DNA of 64,000 nt from Microbacterium telephonicum (GTDB lineage: Bacteria; Actinomycetota; Actinomycetes; Actinomycetales; Microbacteriaceae). A program made the translations under genes and the position numbers. Numbering within the stretch: position 1 is the stretch's first letter; each line of letters opens with the position of its first letter. Where the stretch lies: assembly GCF_003651225.1 (NCBI RefSeq), contig NZ_RCDB01000001.1:496001-560000 (forward strand), given 5' to 3'. Below, in pieces: positions 24,088-33,935 of this stretch. A model generated the notes under the pieces. That model made no database searches. It was not told the DNA's origin and saw only the letters and a program-made list of their open reading frames with translations.

Positions 24088-26418
24088 TCATTCCGGCGCG
24101 CGGCCGCGAGGTTGCCGAGGCGGCGGACCCGGGTCGGGGGCCGGGGGGATCGCGAGGCGCCGACTGCGGTTCGGCGCGAGTCGCACCCGCTCGCCGTGGT
24201 GGCGCACCTCCATCGGCGCCTCGCCCGTGAGCGTGTAGGTCGCCGCGTCGGTGGCGATCTCGACGCGCAGATGCCCGCCGCCGACCTGCAGACCGTAGGA
24301 CAGAGCGGTGAGGGGCGGGGTGAGGCGCGGCGCGAAGTCGAACCCATCGGCACCTTCCCGCATGCCGCCGAACCCGCTGACGACGGCCGTCCACACGCCG
24401 GCGAGAGCCGCGATGTGCAGGCCGTCTGCGACGTCGCCCCGCACGTCGGCGAGGTCGATGGCCGCGGCTTCCCGGAGATAGGCCAAGGCGAGGGGGAGGT
24501 GCCCGGTGCGTGCGGCGACGACCGACTGCGGCGACGCCGACAGCGAGGAATCGCGGACGGTGAGCTCCTCGGCATAGGCGAACGCCCGTGCTGTCTGCTC
24601 CGCCGTGAAGGACTCGTGCGCGAATTGCAGCGCCAGCACGAGGTCGGCCTGCTTCACGACCTGCTTGCGATAGAGGTCGAAGTACGGGAAGTGGTCCTGC
24701 AGCGGGTACTGCTGCGGGGAGGTGCCGTCGAAGTCCCAGCGCTCGCGATCGGTGGAGCCGGCGTATTGCTGGTGCACCCGTCGCACGGGATCGAAGGGCA
24801 CCGCCATTCGCTCAGCGGCGAGCAGCCAGCCCGCGATCTCGTCGTCGGTCACCTGCAGCGCGCGCGCCGGCCCGTCGTGACGTCGGCAGAGGTCGGCGGC
24901 GCCGCGGAGGTTGCGCTGCGCGGCGAGGTTCGTGAAGGCGTTGTCGTCAACGAGCGCGGAGTATTCGTCGGGGCCTGTGACCCCGTCGATGTGGAAGGTC
25001 CCGCCCCCATCCCACCGTCCGAGCGAGGACCACAGGCGCGCCGTCTCCACCAGGATCTCCACTGCGACCTCGCGCTCGAACGGGAGGTCGCCGCTGACGC
25101 GGACGTAGTGCAGGATCGCTGAGGCGATGTCCGCGTTGATGTGGAAAGCGATGGTCCCGGCGGGCCAGTACCCGGAACACTCGCTCCCGCTGATCGTGCG
25201 CCAAGGGAAAGCGGCCCCGGCCAGGTGGAGCGTCGCGGCGCGCTCGCGCGCGAGCGGCAGTGTCGCATGTCGCCACCGAAGGGCATCGCGCGCCGCGGTC
25301 GGGAGGAGGTAGGTCAGCACCGGGACGACGAACGCATCGGCGTCCCAGAACGTGTGTCCCTCGTACCCCGCGCCGGTGAGGGCCTTGCCCGGGATCGAGC
25401 GCGTCTGCGCGCGTGCCGCCGCCTGCACCACCTGGAACAGGGCGAAGCGCACGGCCTGCTGCAGGTGGGGATCGCCCTCGATCGTGACGTCGGCCGCGAC
25501 CCAGAAGTCATCGAGGAACGAGCGCTGCTCGGCCGCGAGCCCCTCCCACCCCGTGCGCACGGCAGCGGCCACCGCGGCATCGACGCGGTCGCGCAGCGCC
25601 GCTTCCGAAAGGGCGTCGGACCATTCGTGGCCCACGACCTTGACGATCCTCACGCTCTCGCCCGCGTCGAGACGACTGACGATCGTCGTCCGCGCCACGT
25701 GGTCATCGGCCTCGGAGGCGACCTCGGCCGCTCCCGTCACGGTGTGCTCCATCGCGACGGCCACGCCGATGCCGCTCACCCTCGTCCGGTACAGGAGTGC
25801 GGCACCGGCCGCGGTCGCTGCCGCGCCGACGGGTGTCAGGGGCGAGACGAGCGGCGCCATGACGCGGTCGTCGGGATGCACCCGGGGGAGAGGCTCGTCG
25901 GCCACCACCTCGGACAGGACGGTGACCTCGACCGGACCGGTCAGGGCGATCACGCGATAGTCGACCGCGGCGATCGCGCGGCGGGCCAGCGAGGCGAGCC
26001 GGGTCGAGCGCACTTCGACGCAGTGTCCGGCGGGCGAGGTCCAGCGGGTGACGCGCTCGAGCGTGCCGGCGCGGAAGTCGAGGTGCTGCCGGTGGTGCTC
26101 GAGCGAGCCCTCGCGGATGTCGAACGGCTCATCCCCCACGATCAGCCGGATGACCTTCCCGTCCGGGGCGTTGATGACGCTCTCGCCGTGGGCGGGGTAG
26201 CCGTATCCGTCCTCGGCATACGGCATCGGATGCCGCTCGTGCAGGCCGTTGAGATAGGCGCCGGCCACGGCGCACGGATCGCCCTCGTCGAGGGTGCCCC
26301 GCCACCCGAGGTGACCGTTGGAGACCGCGAAGACCGATTCGCGCCGGGCCAGCAGCGAGGGGTCCCACCCGGTCGCCCCGATGCCCCAGTCCGCCACGTC
26401 GAATCCGCTGTCCCTCAT
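24088..26418 (-). CDS. GH65 disaccharide phosphorylase (maltose/trehalose/kojibiose type)
   Basis: 776 aa, the normal length for GH65. The N-terminal beta-sandwich begins at FAVSNGHLGWRGTLDEG (about 30-46). The (alpha/alpha)6 barrel contains GYEGHTFWDADAFVVPVL and the acid catalyst motif HIDGVTGPDEYSALVDDNAF, with Glu after GPD. The family cleaves alpha-glucosides with phosphate to give beta-glucose-1-phosphate. Specificity cannot be read. The last 20 residues are Pro-rich. It is the third gene of a minus-strand operon behind two glycosyltransferases, 13 bp after the GT2 stop, so it may feed or recycle sugar phosphates for that locus. Confidence 0.92.
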   Translation of the reverse strand: MRDSGFDVADWGIGATGWDPSLLARRESVFAVSNGHLGWRGTLDEGDPCAVAGAYLNGLHERHPMPYAEDGYGYPAHGESVINAPDGKVIRLIVGDEPFDIREGSLEHHRQHLDFRAGTLERVTRWTSPAGHCVEVRSTRLASLARRAIAAVDYRVIALTGPVEVTVLSEVVADEPLPRVHPDDRVMAPLVSPLTPVGAAATAAGAALLYRTRVSGIGVAVAMEHTVTGAAEVASEADDHVARTTIVSRLDAGESVRIVKVVGHEWSDALSEAALRDRVDAAVAAAVRTGWEGLAAEQRSFLDDFWVAADVTIEGDPHLQQAVRFALFQVVQAAARAQTRSIPGKALTGAGYEGHTFWDADAFVVPVLTYLLPTAARDALRWRHATLPLARERAATLHLAGAAFPWRTISGSECSGYWPAGTIAFHINADIASAILHYVRVSGDLPFEREVAVEILVETARLWSSLGRWDGGGTFHIDGVTGPDEYSALVDDNAFTNLAAQRNLRGAADLCRRHDGPARALQVTDDEIAGWLLAAERMAVPFDPVRRVHQQYAGSTDRERWDFDGTSPQQYPLQDHFPYFDLYRKQVVKQADLVLALQFAHESFTAEQTARAFAYAEELTVRDSSLSASPQSVVAARTGHLPLALAYLREAAAIDLADVRGDVADGLHIAALAGVWTAVVSGFGGMREGADGFDFAPRLTPPLTALSYGLQVGGGHLRVEIATDAATYTLTGEAPMEVRHHGERVRLAPNRSRRLAIPPAPDPGPPPRQPRGRAPE

Positions 26419-26431
26419 CGTCCGGGCCCGG

Positions 26432-27934
26432 TCAGTCCCCGTCGGCTTCGGGCAGGCCCGGGCCCGGGCCGGGGCGCATCGTGGCGTCGTCGGCGACGTC
26501 GAGCCGCGTGATGCCGTCTCGCTCCGAGACGATGATGTGCGATTCGGCCACCGGTGCCCCTTTGTCTTCGGGGCGAGTCAGCGGCGTCTCGCCGTCGATG
26601 TCGTCATGGTCGGCGGATGCGGACATGAGGTCTCCTTCGGGTCGGTCGGCCGTCACCGACGACGATAGCGATCCCGGCGGCGGCATCCAGCCGCCGAGGT
26701 AGGCCTCGAGGTCGACGTCCTCTGTCAGCGCCGTCACACCGTCGATGACGGCCGAGGCGCGGTCGAACAGATCGTCCCGCCCCCATCGTGCCTCGCGGAT
26801 GCGGGCGCGCTCGGAGACGAGGCGCAGCAGCTCGCCGCCGGTCGCGTCGACGGCGGTGAGCACGCCGAGATCCTCGCGAGCCACCCGGTCGGCTGCAGAC
26901 GCGAGCCCGTCGCCGCAGACGTGCACCGGACGCAGGAGCTCGACGCGCAGCCGCACCCGGTCGAACCGGCCGGTGCCGGCGTCGATCTCGGCGGCCGTCG
27001 CCTCCTCGCTGCCCGGAAGCGCGGCGAGCACCGAATCGAGGCTCACGAAGCGCTGTGCCTCCGTGCCGACGTCCGGACCGGCGACGGCGACGTCGACCTT
27101 GTCGGTGTGGATGCCGTGAGGCCGGGATCCGGGAACCGGGATGAGCTGCGCGAGCCGCAGCGCCTCCCGGTTCTTCGCCTCCCGGTCCCGGCGCTCGTGC
27201 GCACCGGCATCCGGCCCGTCGTGCCAGGCGACCGCGTCGGCGACGTGCGCGAAGACGGCGCCGCGCCGCCAGGCCCGGTACGCCCACTCCCAGTCCTCCC
27301 CGCCGTAGGAGTCGAAGGACTCGTCGAACCCTCCGGCGGCGTCGAACATGCCGCGCGCGCAGCACAGCACCGCACCGATCATGTGACGGTAGCTGCGATC
27401 GTCGGCGTCGAGCAGATCGCGCGCATCGCGGTAGGCGGAGGCGAGCCAGCGGGGTTCCTCGAGCTGCCGGCCGGCGACGGCGCCGCGGATGTCGGGGGAC
27501 GGGTCGACGTCCGTCAGATCCGCATGACGGCGCCGCCCCACGGTCACGACGTCGGGCGCGAGCGCCGGCATCCGGGTGAGGGCGGTGAGGAACCCCGGCT
27601 CCGGAACGGTGTCGGCGTCGAGGAACACGAGAACGTCTCCGGTCGCGTGCGCGGCGCCGAGGTTGCGCACGGCCGCCAGCCGGAAGCCCCGATCCGGCTG
27701 CGACACGACGCGCACGCCCGGTGGGACGACGGGAGGCTCGGGCGATCCGTCGTCGGCCACGATCACCTCGACGCGCGGGCGCGGGTGGGTCTGCCCGGCC
27801 AGGGCGGCGAGCGTTCGGGCGAGCTGGCCGGGCTGCCGGTAGTGCGAGACGATCACCGACACGCGGGGCAGCGGCTCGGGGACCGCGGCGTCCAGCAGGT
27901 CCCAGCGGTTGCCGGGCAGCGTCCGGCCGGTCAC
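26432..27934 (-). CDS. GT2-family glycosyltransferase with galactosyltransferase-like C-terminal region
   Basis: 500 aa from GTG 27934, which overlaps the upstream stop as GTGA; GTG 27946 is the alternative. Residues 25-260 carry the GT-A core: VSVIVSHYRQPGQLARTLAAL, VIVADDGSPEPP, AVRNLGAAHATGDVLVFLDADT (DXD) and GGFDESFDSYGGEDWEWAYR (the glyco_tranf_7C signature). The C-terminal 200 residues have no recognised family. They contain long polar helices and end in a 55-residue disordered acidic tail. The enzyme is cytoplasmic and presumably adds sugar to a lipid-linked glycan. Confidence 0.85.
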   Translation of the reverse strand: MTGRTLPGNRWDLLDAAVPEPLPRVSVIVSHYRQPGQLARTLAALAGQTHPRPRVEVIVADDGSPEPPVVPPGVRVVSQPDRGFRLAAVRNLGAAHATGDVLVFLDADTVPEPGFLTALTRMPALAPDVVTVGRRRHADLTDVDPSPDIRGAVAGRQLEEPRWLASAYRDARDLLDADDRSYRHMIGAVLCCARGMFDAAGGFDESFDSYGGEDWEWAYRAWRRGAVFAHVADAVAWHDGPDAGAHERRDREAKNREALRLAQLIPVPGSRPHGIHTDKVDVAVAGPDVGTEAQRFVSLDSVLAALPGSEEATAAEIDAGTGRFDRVRLRVELLRPVHVCGDGLASAADRVAREDLGVLTAVDATGGELLRLVSERARIREARWGRDDLFDRASAVIDGVTALTEDVDLEAYLGGWMPPPGSLSSSVTADRPEGDLMSASADHDDIDGETPLTRPEDKGAPVAESHIIVSERDGITRLDVADDATMRPGPGPGLPEADGD

Positions 27935-28983
27935 GCGAGGTCCCACCAGCGCCGGTATTCCCGGGCGACGTCGGCCACGCTGGGACGCAGGTCCGTGCCC
28001 GCGGCCAGACGCGTGCGCGCAGGCTCGCTCCAGGCCGCGGCGAGGTGCACGGCGAGGTCGTCGGGCTCGTAAAGGGCCAGCGTGCCCGGCCGCAGCCGGT
28101 CCATCTCCTGGGCGTAGCGGGATGAGACCACGAGCGGGCGTCGGCCGGCCTCGACCCAGTCGAGCATCGAGCGGGAGGCCGAGACGTGCTCGTGCGCGGC
28201 GAGCGGAATGCCGCCGCCGGCCAGTTCGGCGGCGAAGGCGCCGTCATCGAGGAACCCGGTGATCTGCAGGTCGACGCCCTGACCGCGCGCGTGCCGGCGC
28301 AGCTGCTCCGCCTCGTCCTCGTGTCCCCGCGAGGGTGCTCCGATCGCCCGTACGACGAGGCTGCCGACCCGCTCGCCCCGATCGCGCAGTGCGGCCGCCG
28401 CGTCGCGCACGGCATCGATCGCCGCGACGTGCCCCTTGCCGGGATAGACGTACCCGGCGACGATCACCGTGAGGTCGCCGTCCGCGGGTGTCGCCGCATC
28501 CGCCTCGAGCCCTTCGGTGCCCGTGGGGACGGCATCCCGCCGCGCGCCGAGGGGGATCGCATCGACGTCATCGTCGCCGACCCATTCGCGCCAGAGCGCC
28601 TGCTCGTGGGCGCTGTTGACCACGACCCGTTCGGCGGCGGCCGCGAATCTCGCGTACGCCGCCCGACGGCGGGCGAACATCCGGCCGTCCGAGGGCTGCG
28701 GCACATCGTGCACCGTGATGGTCAGGCGGGTCCGCGCCGCCAGCGCCCCCACGGCATCGGCCGCCTGCTCCGGCGAGTCGCCGAGCAGCCGGTCGGTCAC
28801 GTGCAGGTGCGCGCGTCGTCCGTGCACGCGATCGGTGAGCGCAGCGAGCGTCGGCGCCGCGAGCACCGCGACCTCGGGGTCGCCGGCCACGAGCGCGTCG
28901 GCGACGTCGGCGCCGTAGCGCGTCACGCCGTGTGCGGGCGGTCCGACGATCAGCAGCAGGGGTGCGGGGGTCACCCGGCCCAT
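27931..28983 (-). CDS. GT4-like glycosyltransferase
   Basis: 350 aa. The N-terminal half has LLIVGPPAHGVTRYGADVA and TVHDVPQPSDGR. The C-terminal half has VIVAGYVYPGKGHVAAIDAV and a nucleotide-binding region around ASRSMLDWVEAGRRPLVVSSR. This is a GT-B fold enzyme of GT4 type, though the usual E-x7-E motif is degenerate. It is the first gene of the minus-strand operon and diverges from the seven-gene operon; the starts are 81 bp apart. The short shared promoter region suggests joint control of both glycan operons. Confidence 0.8.
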   Translation of the reverse strand: MGRVTPAPLLLIVGPPAHGVTRYGADVADALVAGDPEVAVLAAPTLAALTDRVHGRRAHLHVTDRLLGDSPEQAADAVGALAARTRLTITVHDVPQPSDGRMFARRRAAYARFAAAAERVVVNSAHEQALWREWVGDDDVDAIPLGARRDAVPTGTEGLEADAATPADGDLTVIVAGYVYPGKGHVAAIDAVRDAAAALRDRGERVGSLVVRAIGAPSRGHEDEAEQLRRHARGQGVDLQITGFLDDGAFAAELAGGGIPLAAHEHVSASRSMLDWVEAGRRPLVVSSRYAQEMDRLRPGTLALYEPDDLAVHLAAAWSEPARTRLAAGTDLRPSVADVAREYRRWWDLA

Positions 28984-29064
28984 CGTTACCGGGCGGTCGG
29001 CGCCGGGTCAAGCCCCGGCTCGAAGTGGGCGCGTGGCCGTAGATTGCCCTGGGCGGAGGTCGGC

Positions 29065-30192
29065 ATGAAGACGGAGACGGACGACGCGCCACGGCAGCCG
29101 GAGCCGTGGTCGATGCGGCCGGTGACGGTGCTCTCCGTGCCCGCCGCCCATCCTTACTCCCAGCGTGTCGGCGCGCATCAGGATGTGCGGATGCTGGCCG
29201 ACCCCGAGGTGCCCGGCGCCGCGGAAGGCGTCTGGTGGCCGCCCGCGGCCCTGGACCCCGAGTGGATTCGCGCTCACGCCGACGAGGTCGACGTGCTGCA
29301 CGTGCACTTCGGCACGGAGTCGTTCGCGCCGGGACACGTGGCGGCGTGCATCGCGGCCGCGCACGCGGCCGGGTGGCGCGTCGTGTACACGGCGCACGAC
29401 CTGGACCACCCGCAGCTGGCCGACTCCGCGCCCTATCGTCGCCAGCTCCACGAGCTGATCTCCGGCGCGGACGAGGTGATCACCCTCACGCCGGGCGCGG
29501 CGGACGAGATCGCCGAGGGCTGGGGCCGCACAGCGCTCGTGCTTCCGCATCCCTCCATCGTCCCGGCCGACGCCGCCCTGCCGCCGGTGCCGGCCGACGC
29601 TCGGCTGCGCGTCGGCGTGCACCTGAAGGACCTGCGGCCCAACGTGGACGGGCCCGGCACGGTGCGCACCCTGCGGACCGCGATCGCGGTCCTGCGCGAA
29701 GAGGGCACGGCCGTGCAGGCGGAGGTGCGTCTGAACCGTCGGGTGCGCGACGCCGCCGCCGCGCGGCAGGTGCGGGAGCTGTGCGCCGACGCCGAGGACA
29801 TCACACTGATCGAGGAGGACCGGCTCGACGACGTCGCCCTCCACCTGGCGGTGTCGGCGCTCGATGCCTGCGTGCTGCCCTATCGCCACGGAACCCACTC
29901 CGGCTGGCTCGAGATGTGCTGGGACCTGGGAGTGCCCGTCGCCGCACCGCGCGTCGGGCAGTACGCCCAGCAGCATCCGGACGGCACGGTCGCCGCCTTC
30001 GAGCCCTCCGACGGCGCGGACCTCGCCCGCGCGCTGCGCGATCTGTGGGCTCGGCACGGCGCGCGTCCCGGATCGCTCGCCCGCGCCGAGGTCGTCGCCG
30101 AGCGCCGCCGCTCGCGAGCCGTGACCGACGCCGCCGTCGCGGCCGCGCACGCGCAGGTGTACCGCCGCCTGCGGGACGGGGCGACGAGGTGA
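29065..30192 (+). CDS. GT-B fold glycosyltransferase, first gene of seven-gene glycan operon
   Basis: 375 aa from ATG 29065 with GGCGGAGG upstream; TAGATT (29040-29045) may be the -10. Open sequence further upstream is a shadow of the opposite gene. It starts with a variable acidic leader, then VLSVPAAHPYSQRV, VDVLHVHFGTE, VVYTAHDLDHPQ, ADEVITLTPGAADEIA, VGVHLKDLRPN and CVLPYRHGTHSGWLEMCWDLGVPV. This is the GT4 pattern with a donor-binding Glu in WLEM. It overlaps the next gene by 4 bp (GTGA). Confidence 0.85.
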   Translation: MKTETDDAPRQPEPWSMRPVTVLSVPAAHPYSQRVGAHQDVRMLADPEVPGAAEGVWWPPAALDPEWIRAHADEVDVLHVHFGTESFAPGHVAACIAAAHAAGWRVVYTAHDLDHPQLADSAPYRRQLHELISGADEVITLTPGAADEIAEGWGRTALVLPHPSIVPADAALPPVPADARLRVGVHLKDLRPNVDGPGTVRTLRTAIAVLREEGTAVQAEVRLNRRVRDAAAARQVRELCADAEDITLIEEDRLDDVALHLAVSALDACVLPYRHGTHSGWLEMCWDLGVPVAAPRVGQYAQQHPDGTVAAFEPSDGADLARALRDLWARHGARPGSLARAEVVAERRRSRAVTDAAVAAAHAQVYRRLRDGATR

Positions 30193-31346
30193 GCGCGCCG
30201 ACCGCGCTGCGCGTCGTCGTCATCGCCCCCCTCCGCTTCCCGTTGCGCCCTCCGCACGCGGGCGGGCTCGAGTCGGCGGTGTGGGCGGAAGTCGACGCGC
30301 TCCGGCGTCGCGGTCACGAGGTGACCTTCATCGCCCCCGCCGGATCCGACTTCACCGACGCCGGCGGACCGTTCCGACTGCCCCCCGTCCGATGGCCGGA
30401 GGCCGCCGACCCGACGGACCTCACCTGGCCGTCGAGCTTCCACGACGACGTCGTCCCCGCGCTCGAGCGCGCCCTGACCGCGCTCTCCGGGTCGGGCGAC
30501 CGCTTCGACGTCATCTCCAATCACTGCCTGCATCCGCTCCCGCTGCTGCGCGCGCCGCACCTGCCGGTGCCGATGGTGACGACACTGCACACGCCGGTCG
30601 ATCCGGAGTTCGTCGCCGCCCACCACGCGGCGGGCGGATGCGGCAGCCGCTTCATCTCGGTCAGCGATCACACGCGGCGGGAATGGGCGCGCGCCGGCGT
30701 GCCGTCCCGCCTCCTGCCGAACGGGGTGGATCCCGAGCGGTGGCGCCGCGGCTCCGGCGGTGGCGGACTGGTGTGGTTCGGGCGGATCGTGCCCGAGAAG
30801 GGGCCGCACGTGGCGGCGCAGATCGCCCGTCGGCTCGGCGTTCCGCTCACGATCGCCGGACGCATCGGCGACCGGCGGTACGCCGACGAGATGCTGCGGC
30901 CGCTGCTCGGCGGCGACGTGCGTTATGCGGGCACGCTCGGTCCGCGCGAGCTGTCGGCGCTCGTGGGCGGCGCCGACACCGTGCTCGTCACGCCGGAATG
31001 GGAGGAGCCGTTCGGCCTCGTCGGCCCCGAATCGCTCATGTGCGGTACCCCCGTCGTCGCCTTCGGCGTGGGCGGCATCCCCGAGATCGCCGCGGCGACG
31101 ACCGGCATGCGCGTGGTGGCGCCCGGCGATGTCGAGGCGATGGGCCTGGCCGTCGCCGAGAATCTCGCCGCCCCGGCTGACGGCGCTCGCCGGGACCAGA
31201 TCCGCGCGGCGGCGGTGGCGCGCTTCTCGCTCACGGCGCGCACCGAGCGGCTCGAGGCGCTGCTGAGCGGCATGCGCGCGCCCTCGACATCGAGGGCGAC
31301 ACCGAGGGAGACGCCGGGAGTGGGGGCGTGGGAGGTGAGCGCGTGA
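30189..31346 (+). CDS. GT4-family glycosyltransferase
   Basis: 385 aa from GTG 30189. It has typical GT4 features: LRFPLRPPHAGGLESAVWAE with the donor-loop Gly-Gly, TTLHTPVDPEF, FISVSDHTRREWARAG, RLLPNGVDPERW, VWFGRIVPEKGPHVAA and the EX7E motif in EWEEPFGLVGPESLMCGTPV. The C-terminal 30 residues are low-complexity. It is probably a retaining transferase using a nucleotide-sugar in the cytoplasm, working on the same acceptor as its neighbours. Overlap with the following GTG is 4 bp. Confidence 0.9.
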   Translation: MSAPTALRVVVIAPLRFPLRPPHAGGLESAVWAEVDALRRRGHEVTFIAPAGSDFTDAGGPFRLPPVRWPEAADPTDLTWPSSFHDDVVPALERALTALSGSGDRFDVISNHCLHPLPLLRAPHLPVPMVTTLHTPVDPEFVAAHHAAGGCGSRFISVSDHTRREWARAGVPSRLLPNGVDPERWRRGSGGGGLVWFGRIVPEKGPHVAAQIARRLGVPLTIAGRIGDRRYADEMLRPLLGGDVRYAGTLGPRELSALVGGADTVLVTPEWEEPFGLVGPESLMCGTPVVAFGVGGIPEIAAATTGMRVVAPGDVEAMGLAVAENLAAPADGARRDQIRAAAVARFSLTARTERLEALLSGMRAPSTSRATPRETPGVGAWEVSA

Positions 31347-32344
31347 CCCGTCGCATCGGCTGGTACGTCCACCACCACGGTCGCGGGCACCTCACCCGGT
31401 TCCTCGCGATCGCCCCGCACCTGCCCGGCGACGTGCAGGTCGTCAGCACGCTGCCGCCGCCGTCGGATCTGCCCCGCGGATGCCGGTGGCTGCGCGTCCC
31501 GCGCGACGACGAGGCGGAGGACGGCGCCGACCCCCGGCGGTCCGACCCGACCGTCGGCGGGCTGCTGCACTGGGCGCCGCGCGGTCATGCCGGCCACCGC
31601 GAACGGCTGGCGGCGATCGCCCGCCTCATCGCCGAGCAGCGGCCCGACGTCTTCGTGGTCGACGTCTCCGTCGAGGTGACGCTGCTGGCGCGGATGCTGG
31701 GAGTGCCGACGGTCGCGTTCACCCAGCCGGGCGAGCGCGACGACGAGGCCCATCGCCTCGGCTTCCGCGCGGCCGACACCGTCATCGCGCCCTGGCCGGC
31801 GGGGGCGGTGCCGGTGCCGCACCTCGCCCAGATGGCCGAGAAGGTGGTGCACACCGGGGGGATCAGCCGCTTCGACGGCCGCGGCGCCTCCGGCGACCGC
31901 GGCGACGAGATCGTGCTCCTCACCGGTGCCGGCGGTGCCGACCATGGCGACGAGCACATCGCCGCGGCGGCCGCCGACCTGGGCCGACCCTGGCGGGTGC
32001 TCGGCGGCGACAGCTGGGTGGACGACCCGTGGCCTGCGCTGACCGAGGCAGCTGTCGTCGTCGCCTGGGCGGGACAGAACTCGGTCGCCGACCTGGCGGC
32101 CGCGCGCGCTCCCGCGATCGTCATCCCGCAGCGACGGCCGTTCGGCGAACAGCACGCCACGGCGGGAGCTCTGCGTCGGCTGCATCTGGCGGTGGTCCGC
32201 GAGCGCTGGCCGGCGGCATCCGACTGGCCGGCGCTGCTCGAACGTGCCGCGGTGGCGACACCGGACTGGGACCGCTGGCAGGTGGCCGGCGCGGCGCGCC
32301 GCGCCGCCGAAGCGATTCTGCGCACCGCGGGCGGGACCACGTGA
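31343..32344 (+). CDS. MurG/UGT-like (GT28-type) glycosyltransferase
   Basis: 333 aa from GTG 31343, in line with the GTGA overlaps of this operon; GTG 31328 is possible. The N-terminus IGWYVHHHGRGHLTRFLAIA has the Gly-rich HG-GH loop of GT28/GT1 enzymes. The C-terminal domain has VLLTGAGGADHG, VVVAWAGQNSVADLAAARAP and VIPQRRPFGEQHATA, the usual donor-binding G-Q-N-S and Q-x-x-P-F-x-E-Q segments. It is most like the family that includes glycosyltransferases acting on polyketides or lipid-linked sugars. No membrane helix is present. Confidence 0.82.
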   Translation: MTRRIGWYVHHHGRGHLTRFLAIAPHLPGDVQVVSTLPPPSDLPRGCRWLRVPRDDEAEDGADPRRSDPTVGGLLHWAPRGHAGHRERLAAIARLIAEQRPDVFVVDVSVEVTLLARMLGVPTVAFTQPGERDDEAHRLGFRAADTVIAPWPAGAVPVPHLAQMAEKVVHTGGISRFDGRGASGDRGDEIVLLTGAGGADHGDEHIAAAAADLGRPWRVLGGDSWVDDPWPALTEAAVVVAWAGQNSVADLAAARAPAIVIPQRRPFGEQHATAGALRRLHLAVVRERWPAASDWPALLERAAVATPDWDRWQVAGAARRAAEAILRTAGGTT

Positions 32345-33150
32345 GCGCGCCGGACCGGGTCGCCGTGATCTCGCTCTGCTCGACCGAGCGCGTCGAGCAT
32401 CTGCGCCGCCAGCTCGCAGCCACCGCTGCCGGGCCGGGCATCGAGCGGATCGTGGTGTGGATCGGCGCCGACGCCCCGCCCCCGCTGCCCGCCGAGACGG
32501 TGCTCACGGTGCCCCCGGCGCCGGAGGGGCTGCGGCTGGCCGCGGCACGCAACGCCGGCGCCGAGGCCGCGATCGCCGGCGGCGCCGAGCTGCTGATCTT
32601 CCTCGACGCCGACTGCATTCCGGGTCCGCGGCTCGTGGCGCGGTACCGGCGCGCCGCCGATTCCGCCCCCGACGCGGTGCTCTGCGGCCCGGTGACCTAC
32701 CTGCCGCCCGGAGCCGGCGTCTCCGCCGACGAGCTCACGGCCGCGACCGCGCCGCATCCGGCACGACCGGCGCCGGACGACGACGACCTGCGGCGCGCGA
32801 TCGTCCCCGAGTATCCGCTGTTCTGGTCGCTCTCGTTCGCTCTGACGCCGGCGACGTGGGAGCGCTCGGGCGGGTTCGACGAGGCGTACGTGGGATACGG
32901 CGGCGAAGACACCGACTTCGCATTCCGACTGCGGGAACGCCGGATCCCCCTGTGGTGGGTGGGCGGCGCGCACGCGTATCACCAGCACCACCCGACCTCG
33001 TCGCCGCCGTGGCAGCACCTCGACGACATCCTGCGCAACGGCGCGATCTTCGCCCGCACGTGGGGCGAATGGCCGATGACCGGGTGGCTCGAGTCGTTCG
33101 CCGATGCCGGCGCGGTGCGCCGAGAGGTTTCGGGGTGGGTGCGCGCGTGA
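32341..33150 (+). CDS. GT2-family glycosyltransferase
   Basis: 269 aa from GTG 32341. The GT-A fold shows VAVISLCSTERVEHLRRQL, RLAAARNAGAEAAIAGG, LLIFLDADCIPGP (DXD) and GGFDEAYVGYGGEDTDFAFR, the last being a galactosyltransferase 7C-type acceptor signature. The WW pair and the HQHHP motif (about 216-220) follow. It is the fourth gene of the operon with 4-bp overlaps on both sides. The donor sugar is not inferable. Confidence 0.88.
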   Translation: MSAPDRVAVISLCSTERVEHLRRQLAATAAGPGIERIVVWIGADAPPPLPAETVLTVPPAPEGLRLAAARNAGAEAAIAGGAELLIFLDADCIPGPRLVARYRRAADSAPDAVLCGPVTYLPPGAGVSADELTAATAPHPARPAPDDDDLRRAIVPEYPLFWSLSFALTPATWERSGGFDEAYVGYGGEDTDFAFRLRERRIPLWWVGGAHAYHQHHPTSSPPWQHLDDILRNGAIFARTWGEWPMTGWLESFADAGAVRREVSGWVRA

Positions 33151-33935
33151 CCCTCTCGTTCGAGCGGCCCGTCGTCTCCGTCGTCATCCCCGTCCGGGAC
33201 GACGCGGAGCTGCTCGAGCGCTGCCTGGCGGCACTGAGGGCGCAGACGCTGCTTCCCGACGAGATCGTCGTCGTCGACAACGCCTCGCGCGACGACTCCG
33301 CCGCGGTCGCGGCGCGGATGGGTGCCCGCGTGGCTCCCTGCACCCGGGTCGGCATCCCGGCCGCCGCGGCGCGCGGCTACGACTGCGCGGAAGGCGACCT
33401 GATCCTGCGGCTCGACGCCGACTGCGTCCCCACGCCGGGCTGGATCGCGGCGGTCGTGCAGGCCTTCGCCGACGAGCCGGACGCCGCTGCGCTGACCGGG
33501 ACGGCCACTTTCCACGACGGACCGCGACCGCTGCGGCGCGCCGTGGCCGCGGTCTACCTCGGTGCCTACCGGGTCGTGGGGTTCGTCACCCTCGGGCACG
33601 CTCCGCTGTTCGGCTCGAACATGGCGATGCGCCGTGCCGCGTGGGAGCAGGTCGCCGGTGAGGTGCACCGGGAAGACGCGCGGATGCACGACGACCTCGA
33701 CCTGTCGATCCACCTCGGAGCCCGCCATCGCATCGGGACCATCCCCGCCCGGATGATGCGCATCTCGATGCGCCCGTTCGCCGACCGGGGCGCCTTCGGC
33801 CGTCGCATTTCCCGCGGCGTGCACACCGTCGTCGCCCACTGGCCGCGCGAGTTCCCGCCGTTCCGCTGGCGTCGGCTGGCGGTCCGGCGCCTCCGGAGCT
33901 CGTCGGTCGCCTCGCCCACGGGGGTGCGCCGATGA
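33147..33935 (+). CDS. GT2-family glycosyltransferase
   Basis: 262 aa from GTG 33147. Core motifs are VVSVVIPVRDDAELLERCL, EIVVVDNASRDDS, GDLILRLDADCVPTPGW (DXD) and GSNMAMRRAAWEQVAG, then HDDLDLSIHLG in place of the usual EDxD/W catalytic loop. A weakly hydrophobic segment (about 145-160) may touch the membrane. It overlaps the downstream EEP gene by 4 bp (ATGA). Confidence 0.88.
   Translation: MTLSFERPVVSVVIPVRDDAELLERCLAALRAQTLLPDEIVVVDNASRDDSAAVAARMGARVAPCTRVGIPAAAARGYDCAEGDLILRLDADCVPTPGWIAAVVQAFADEPDAAALTGTATFHDGPRPLRRAVAAVYLGAYRVVGFVTLGHAPLFGSNMAMRRAAWEQVAGEVHREDARMHDDLDLSIHLGARHRIGTIPARMMRISMRPFADRGAFGRRISRGVHTVVAHWPREFPPFRWRRLAVRRLRSSSVASPTGVRR

Noticed and set aside
28186..29064. 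N-terminal extension of the glycosyltransferase at 29065
   Set aside because: It overlaps the opposite-strand GT4 gene completely, has no domain features, and ATG 29065 has a strong ribosome-binding site.
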